From the NCBI GenBank assembly GCA_022702705.1, contig CM040426.1, positions 76,841,877 to 76,905,876 on the forward strand: a DNA stretch of 64,000 nucleotides. The letters run 5' to 3'. A program made the translations under genes and the position numbers. The DNA is from Papilionanthe hookeriana x Papilionanthe teres (taxonomy: Eukaryota; Streptophyta; Magnoliopsida; Asparagales; Orchidaceae). The notes beneath the pieces were generated by a model. The model ran no database searches. It saw only the letters and a program-made list of their open reading frames with translations, and had not been told where the DNA came from. Below, in pieces: positions 53,001 through 62,000 of the stretch; within the stretch, counting starts at the first letter, position 1; every line of letters begins with the position of its first letter.

Positions 53001-56000
53001 GAGGCTCTTTGAAGCCAAAAAGGCCTCTATTTCTGGTAAAGGGGCTCTTATTTATGAAAACTGAACACATAAAAAAGTTACTGGTATCAATCTAGATTAT
53101 CATTTTTGTAAATGAATTAGAACTTTATTTCTGAATTTGTAAATTCTTTTTTTAAGTGAATTTGAAACCAGCGTATAGAGTAGATTATAACTTTTGAAGT
53201 TGTACATTCATTGTTCTTTGCAGTTAGAAATTATGTTCTGATTTCTGTATTTGCTTGTATTTACCTTCATGGACATCTCTCGTTCTTCTGCATTATTCAA
53301 TGCCAAAGTTATAATACAATTATACTATCGGAAGTGTTTTTCATATAATTACATGATGCTAATTGCAAATATTTTGGATTGAAGGTAAAACGATAGGGAC
53401 CAGTAATTATGTTGTGGTTATTGTCATTTTATGTCGGTCATAGTTTGTTCACATATATCTTTTGTCTTTGGTAAGGTTTCAGTTTTAGGTAGCCATGGAA
53501 GGTAATCTTGATTTTGAAATGTCATTGTGGTAGTTGTTAGCAGGCAATCAGAAGTAGGCTGAGGAGGGACTTTTGAATTGATGGAGCTCTTGAGTTTATG
53601 TTAGACTGCATTTTTTCCTTCTTTGAATTGATTTGAAATAAGATATTATTTTTTTAAAATAAGATTTTATATTTAAAAGTAAAGTTTTATATTTAAAAGT
53701 AAAATTTTATATTTAAAAATATTTATTGTTAAATTTGAAATAAGATTTTATATCTTAACAAAATTTTATTAATAAAGAGGAGCATAAATTGTTATTTTTC
53801 TACAAACAACTGCATATAAGCTGTTTTCAAACTGCAGATACCAAACAACTCAATAACTTATTCATTTCAGGGGCATAAGAGTCATTTATCCATAACATAT
53901 TATGAATCAATTTGTTTTAAAAGCTCAAACTAAACAGACAGATGACAATTATTCGAATCGATTCGCTTTATCAGCATTATCAGAATAAACGAATTCATCC
54001 GAATAAATTTGAATAAGTTCTGCAACTGCCCAAACAAACCCTTAGTTTCATGTTTGAACTTCTTAAATTATGATCAAGGCACCATATTAAGATAGTGAAA
54101 CTAAAAATGAAGAAGGGTGGGTGACTGCTAGTTTATTTGGTTTATAAGTTATTACCAATGTTCTATGATATAATCTACCTACATCAAATTTGTGCTTTGG
54201 TATTCAAAAATCCTAAAACAGGGTGAAAAGAAAAAAAAATCACCATAGATGTTGCTAAGAAAAGCCAGTTGGTACTATAAAAAGCTTAAATAAACTTGAT
54301 GTTGGATAAAATATAAGTTCCTTTAGAAATTGCTAATGGTATTTTGGGTTAATTTTTATGTTACACTGAGAGATTTGTTGCAGAATGAAAATATCCGGAT
54401 GTTTATAAATAAGACAAATGTGCTTTTAAAGAATTGAAGGAAGGAAAATATCATGTAAATATTATAACAATATAAAGAAACTTGAAGATTTTTAGGAGGA
54501 TAACAAGGTGAACTGCAGCTTTTTTTTAAGCTGTGACAAAAGGATATTCCAAATATTTATGAAAAGAGAAATTAAAGTTAATAGGATTCGTCATGTTAGT
54601 TTTCTATATGAACTCAAGGAAATTTTTTAGAAAGAAAATGGATGAAATTATGAGTGCTTTAGATTTCATCTTAAAAAGTGAAGTTACCTTTAAAAAAAAT
54701 GCATGAATGATAAGTTGTTGTTTTAGATTAATTACATGCTAACATTTAGAGTGCGTTTGGGGCGGCTTATCCACAGCTTCTGCTTTTTCAAAACACAGGG
54801 AGGGATTTGTTCCTTGCATTTGGAGTGTGTTACGCCAAACGTGATTTTGCGTTAATAGATAGACGTGGACTGCGGCCTCATCCACGTGAGCCGGCGTCTC
54901 GAACTATTTTTTACTTATATACCCCCCCAACCCCCCACACTCGCCCTCTCCCCTGCATCTCCTGCCCTAGGTTTCGATCATCTTCCCCTTCCTCGTCGCC
55001 CTCTCCCCTACGTCTCTTGCCCTAGGTTTTGATTGGTCTTCTTGTTCTGTCCTTTGCGATCCAACTTCGTTGTGCTCTATAAGTATTTGGCAATTTTATT
55101 TTGTTTGTGATCTGTAATATTGGAGCATTGCGTTGAGGGTCTTTGGCGCATTGCGTATGAATGCCACTTTTGATTTACGGTGAAGTGTTTTTCGTGTGAG
55201 TAAGATGTTGCGTTTGTTTTGCATTCGTTTGAGGGTCTGTGGAGCATCGTTTGAGATCGTTTTCGTTTTTTGATGTTCGAATGCAAATTTGAAATTTCCA
55301 TTTTGGAGAAATGAATATGTTCGTATGTGATGGTTTTCGTTTTTTTATGTTCGTTTTTTGACATTCGTGGTTCCTAAAATTTTAGAGATTGTCATTCGTT
55401 TTTTAAATTGACATTAGTTTTGAGTTTGGTAAGTTTTGCGATTGGCATATCTGTGGCATTTTAGAGAAATGAGGATGGAGGATTTTTGGAGAAATGAGGA
55501 TGGAGATTTTTTTCTAGTTGGCATTCATTTTTGCGATTGGCAAATGAGGATGGAGGATTTTTTCTGGTTAATTTGAGCGGCATTTGTTTTGACTGGCTTG
55601 CATGTGCTGGCTTGAGTGTGTTGGCTTCGACTGGCTTGAGTGTGGTGGCTTGGGTGTGTTGGCTTGGGTGTGCTTGCGGTGGCTTTGGGTGTGTGGGTTG
55701 GTGGTTTAGGTGGGTGTGCACATGACTGTGGTGCCTGTGAGTGCTGTTTATGGTTACTTGGGCGTGTTTGCGGTGTTTTTAGTAACAGATGCTTGATATA
55801 TTTTATCTATTAAATGCTAACAATTTTCATGTGTTCGCATGCTTGATGCAAGGCTTTGGAAAGTTCACTTGCGCACCATATAATCCCTATGCACTTGCAT
55901 GCCTAACAGTTGAAGCTTATTTCTGTGAGGAAAACTTTGTGAAGTAACCTAATTCATAGGAGCTATTGGTTTCAAATCAACAGTCAGCTTGTTATTTTGT

Positions 56001-59000
56001 AGTTGTTTCTCTCTCTTTTCTTGCATAACCTTTTGACGATTTTCATAAAAAACCAAGGTCATCCAATATGGATGTCTTGCTTGTATGCTCCTTGAAAAAC
56101 TTAAGCATTTGATTACCTTGCTCAAGTTTCACCTCCCGAGTGTCTTTGCTATTAGTGCGTTTTTTTTTTTTTTGCATTGCTCTCGGTTGCTATATGCATC
56201 AGAAGATTGTTATGTTCAATCATTTCCGCAACATTGTGAATGGTGGCTTCGGTGTGCCTGTGATGGTTTTGGGCATGTGGGTTGGTGGTTTAGGTGAGGT
56301 GTGCACGTGAGAGTGGTGCCCATGAGTGGTGTTCATGGTGGCTTATGTGTTTTTTAAGTGGCTTTGGGTGCGTGGGTTGGTGGTTTAGGTGATGTATGCA
56401 CGTGACAGTGGTGCATGTGAGTGGTGTTTATGGTGGATTGGGTATATTTGTAGTGGTTTTGGGTTTGGGTTGGTGGTTTAGGTGAGGTGGCTTTAGGTGT
56501 GTGGGTTGGTGGCTTTGGGTGTGGTTGTGGCGGCTTGTGTGTTTTTTAAGTGGCTTTGGTTGGTGGTTTAGGTGATGTGTGCACGTGATAGTGGTGAATG
56601 TGACCGGTTTTTATGGTGGCTTGGGTGTAGTGGTGTTGGCTTTGGGTGTGTGGGTTGGTGGTTGAGGTGAGGTGTGCACGTGACAGTGGTGCATGTGAGT
56701 GGTTTTTATGGTGGCTTGGGTGTGCTTATGGTGACTTTGGGTGTGTGGGTTGGTGGTTTAGTTGAGGTGTGCACATGACAGTGGTGCCTGTGTGCGTTGT
56801 TTATGGTGGATTGGGTGTGCTATTAATACCTTTCGGTTGGGTTCGTTGTGTTTATGGTGGCTTGTGTTTTATGCTTCAAATGTGTTTCTTTATTATATTA
56901 TGTTATTGTTTCTATTGGTGCCTTATTTTATTATCAATATTAGTGTACTTATGCATCCATAGCTTTTATTAGACCCATTATGGCTAAGAACGAAGAAGCG
57001 GCTACCTCAGCAATGTGAGAGAAGGATGTGCAAATATTTTCTGCAATCTCTGTATTAAGGAGATCAAACTTGGAAATAAACCCACCACTTACTTTAACAA
57101 AGAAGAGTGGCAGAATATTTCTAAGTTTAAAGAATCGATTGGTCGGGAGTATGATCGGTTAAAATTCAAGAACAAGTGAGATCAGCTAGATAAGGATTGG
57201 AAGTTATGGAATGAACTGAAATGGGGATCCGCGAGATTGGAATGGGATCCTATCAAGCGTACCGTGAAATGCTTCAAAGGAATTGTGGACTGAGAAGTTA
57301 GAGGTAATAATTATACCTCTGTAGCTCTTCAGTTAATTATCATTTTTATTTCAACTTCGTCTAATATGCCCCCCTTCCCTGCCCCCTCCCCCCTCCACGT
57401 TGCAGGTAGCACCAACTGCAAAAAAAGTTAAGGTGTGCGGAATTGATCCGAAATTAAAAGTTAAATTGGACGTAATGTTCAAGGGGATTGTCGCGACGGG
57501 TTAGCATGCGTTCAACCTAAGTGAGCAGCGGTTTGCAAGCATCTCAGTTGACTTGGCACCCGATTAGGTTACGGGTTCTGGTGAAGGGCCTAGCATAAAC
57601 CCGAGTGAGCTCGAGTTCACGTGCCAATCAAAGAGGCGCAGGATGGAAAGAAGATAAAAGATAAATATGTTTTCGTGAAGAGCTCGATAGATAGACTAAT
57701 ACAAGTATTTGTAACTCCGCAACCTGTTGCTACATCTGACACTACTATCGATGCTTTATGATAGTTTTAGATGGGTTTTCAGAAATTATGGTTGATCCAA
57801 GCTTCTATTTAAAATGTGTTAAAGTGCTCGAGGACCCGACCCATAGACATATTCATGAGGTTGCAGCTCGAGCTGCGTGTCGAATATTTACGTCTCTCAA
57901 TTGACTAATGAGTCTTTGTTATTTTTTAGCTCTTGGATTTTGCAGATTGCAGTGGATATATTTGCTTTTTAAGTATTTTGAAGACAATGTTATGTGAAAA
58001 TTTATGTCACTAAAGTAGTACATGTGGAAAATATTTGTTTTTCTTTATATTTGCATGATTTTTTCTCTTTTATTTTAAGCAGTTTATTCATAGCAAATCA
58101 TTTATTCCGGATAGATCGGCAGTGAGAACGCCGCAAAAGAATGGCTACAGTGATTGTTATATTGCTTTTAGAATACAACCGCTCCATCACTGTTCGAATA
58201 CCGAGCATGATGTTCTTTATTGGGGATAAATGTGTGGGTGAGATGCTTGTTGGACATCCAATAAGGTTCAGCGTCACATTTCGCATGAGTGTAATCATTT
58301 TTTGGATCTCCTTGACGAGCTACGTAGCAACCACGACCTTCGAGGTTCTTCTAGAACGACTATAAGGGAGGTGTTGGCAATTACCCTATACATTCTATCT
58401 TAGAACGAATCAATTAGATGAGCGATATAGCGATTCCAACATTCCTCAGAGACAACATGCAGATACTTCTCTGAAGGTCTGGGAGCACTAGTTTGCTTGG
58501 CATCAAACATAATTAAGTTTAGAAGATCCAACATTCAGTATAACTTCAGAACAAATTGCTAATGAGCCGCACTATATGCCATTTTTGAAAGTGAGTTTCT
58601 TTATTGCATTATGTTTACTTCAAAATGTTTTTATTGTGCTAGGATTGACATCTCGAATACTTGTAAATAGTATTGCATTGGGGCAATTGACGGTACGCAC
58701 GTGGATGCTCGACTACCCAGCCATGAAATAGTGGCGTATATTGATCAGTGTGGTTCAGCTATCCAAAATGTGATGGTGGTATATGACCTCAACATGTGCT
58801 TCATATTTGTGATGGCTGGATGAGAAGGGAGTGCCCATGACAACCCTCATTTTGCCTATGCAATAAAGAATAGCAGACAGCGCTTCCCTCACCCGCCTCC
58901 GGGTTGGCTTATTTTTTTTAACCTATTAGTTTTTTGTTATTAACAGTCAATAATAATGTCTTTCGTGACAGGTAAATATTATTTGATGGATGTCAGATAT

Positions 59001-62000
59001 AACTTACAGAGAGGGTATTTAAAGTCATTTCTGTACGCTAAATACCACATCCTGATTTTGAGAGATTAAGTGGCTTCGCCCGTGGTAGAAAAAAAATGTT
59101 CAACAAACATCACTCTTCCTTACGTGGGTCGATCGAAAGAACATTTAATGTTTGAAAGAAGAAATAGGTCATTTTACGCGATATGCCAACGTACTCATTT
59201 CCTAAACTGGTACATATTGTGGTGGTCACGATGGCGCTCCACAATTTCATTAGAAGACATCCCTCTCAGATACATATTCAATATAGCTGACGCTAACGAC
59301 ATGCATATCTCGTCTGATGCATTTGAATTCCAGGTTGGGCAGTCTATTCCAGAGGACGGTACGGAGTCACATGAATTTGACACCCACGATGGCGACGGTG
59401 CAGTGGAGATGACTGCTTTGAGGGAGCGTGTCACATATGTTATATGCGGCTGGTGATTGTCCCCATCTTCTTTATTTTGCATACTTATGTACTCTTTTTT
59501 ACTTCATTAGATCCATTGTAACTTTCAATTTTATGATATTAATATGTTTTGGTGGCTTTTATATTATCTATTTTTTCCTTTTTATGTTGCTTTGTGAGTC
59601 AATGATGAAACATACGATCTTATGAGTTCTTCTGGATGGCCAGTTCGTCGTTGTTTTAGTGGTACAAGTGAAATCCTGATAAAGGCAACCGGGTTCCTCT
59701 CCTTTTTTTGGTGTTTCGGCTTATGAGGATCCACAGGGATGGTCTTTTTTTGGTGATATGCATATGTGCCGCAGGTTGTGGTTATCCGTTGGTGTTGCAT
59801 GTGAAATTCTAATTAAGGCAACCGAGGTCCTTTCTTTTCAGTTGTGCGTCAATATATAAGGATCGACTGGATGTCCTTTTTTTGGTGATATGCACATGTG
59901 GCACTAGAGACTGGTCCCACGTGGGTTAAAGACAACCAAGAACTCATTTTTTTACAAGGTGCAATGTCTGCATGTTGTGACGAACTCATTGGTTGGTTAG
60001 TTACTTCTCTGAGGCCTCACAACTGCTATTTTTTTTCATTTTATGTTTAGTATATTTTTGTTCCGTATATTTTTGGATTTGAAAATTTCCGATGATTGTT
60101 TTTTCTTTAGTTTCTATTCGAGTTTTTTTATGTTTTTTTTTTCGTGGGCTTGTTTTTTTTCGTACTCCCGCCTGCTATTTTTCTTTTGATCAGATTTTTA
60201 TTTCTTATGCAATATTGTTTCTTATTTTCAATTTCAGCGATTTGTTTATTTCATCTAATTTTATAGCTGACATGTTCTCTATTGATTAATTATAATCAGA
60301 TAAGTTCCAAGATTTCGGGTCACTCCGGGAGAATGTTATGCCGCTGCGAATTGTCATCTTTGTTACTCACGTAACGCCGATCACATAGCTATGGGTGGCA
60401 GTTCTACATGTGCCCGCGGTGAGCGGACGGTCCAGACATGTGTGAGTTATTCAGGTGGGCAGACGGTTCGCTCGATTCTACTGCCGGTAGTGAGCGGGGT
60501 TTGACAATATTGTAAGCGAACAACGTTGCTCGGGTTTCGACAACATCCCAAGAGGACGATGTTGCTTGTGACATGCATCTTCTGCATTTTAAAATGAATG
60601 TTATTATAATTTTAATTGTAATTTTATTTTGTTTTTTTTATTCGGCTCTTTGATACTCGTTCTTAAGTAAGATGTATATTCTTTTGTTATACTGTTTTGA
60701 TGCGGTTTTATTGGTTCTGAAATATCTAATGTGTAGCGATTGCATTTCTGTTGCAAACAAAACAACTATTGCGTCTCACAACGATCTTTTATCCACAAAA
60801 ACCTGCAAATCAGCTATTTTCGAAAAGCATAAACCAAACAGCTAAACAACTTATCCAGAACAGAGGCAGAATGTTCATTTATCCGAAAACAGTTGTTTTC
60901 CAAACGCACAAACAAAACAGCCAGCCCGCTTATCAGAATAAGAGTCTGTTTGGGATAGCTTATTTTAGCGGGGGCGTTTTGAAAAACACAACTATAACGT
61001 TTGTTTTGCACTTTTTAAGAGTTTATTCAAAAAAGCCCGTTTCATCTTCTATTACACGCGGACCGCGGGGGTACTTCGTTCGGCTTATTCATTTTTGCTC
61101 TTCCTGACCCCGTGACTCTCCGTTCGTCTCCTCCGCTCGTGTTCGTTCCTCCGCTCCGAAGCTTCGCGTTCGTCTCCTCCGCTCCGAAGCTTCGCGTTCG
61201 ATCTCCTCCTCTCGCTCAGCTTCGAAGCTTCGCGTTCGCGTTCGTCTCCTCCGCTCGCGTTGGCAGACTGGTTTGTTGGCCGAATCATGGATAAGATCAT
61301 CAACGCATGCTCTGATTAACTTGCAGCTCCATCTCCTCCGCTCGATCTCCTCTCCATCTCCTTCGATCGTCGCCTCGCCTCGCCTCGCAGCTTCGATTCC
61401 TAGTCCCGTTAGGTATTTTTCGCCTCGCCTCGCCTCGCCTCGCCTCACATTATACTGAAGGGAATTCGGTGTTATGTATATAAATGCCTGCTGTCTTGGA
61501 CTATCTCCATCTTGCTTATTATGATGGCGTCAAATCTCAGATAATTTTGACTACATATTTCTTATCTATTTACATATCTCAAAACTGAACAATATATACA
61601 GCACATATATTGGTGATACATATATTACAGCTAATGTATTTACATAAAGTAGTTTAAGATATATGCAGCAATTTTTTGGAGTCACAAGGGCAAGGGCAGA
61701 ATGGTCAATTTTCCAGAATCAGTTGTTTTTCATAAGCGCAAACCAAACAGACTGACAGTTGATCTGGATCGGCGAACTATCCGAGATCGGCGAGCTTATC
61801 TCCGGATAAGTTCGCAATGCTCTAAACAGTACCTAAGTTCATTGATCAACAAATTATCAGAATAAGCTACAGCTGCCCCAAACAAGGCTTTAGACTTATT
61901 GGAAATGTTAAGAGTAATTGAATTTATATTATTTTTAATAAAATTCTAAAGAATAGAGGATGACAATTGTATAAAGAATAATTTTGATATCATTATTTCG

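Larger units (their letters stand above)
54749..61889 (+). mobile_element. PIF/Harbinger transposon with ORF1 and transposase remnants
   Basis: A 7.14 kb element, or about 6.25 kb without the nested insert at 60942-61833. Left end GAGTGCGTTTGGGGCGGCTT and right-end complement AGCCTTGTTTGGGGCAGCTG are terminal inverted repeats, with TTA at 54746-54748 and 61890-61892. It carries the two genes expected of PIF/Pong-type elements in the same orientation: a Myb/SANT-like ORF1 (56980-57904) and a DDE transposase (58100-59460). Stops and frameshifts indicate it is no longer autonomous. It inserted into an RTE relic. Confidence 0.9.

Noticed and set aside
52523..53064. Frames of 155 codons (-) and 116 codons (+)
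   Set aside because: CpG-rich low-complexity sequence inside a non-autonomous Harbinger element; no recognised domain. Kept only as a compositional feature.
55077..55364. 95-codon frame on -
   Set aside because: Lies in the Harbinger leader, Lys/His/Thr-rich, with no recognised family.
61085..61458. Arg/Glu-rich frame of 119 codons on -
   Set aside because: By-product of TCGCCTCCG-type repeats in the nested Harbinger element.
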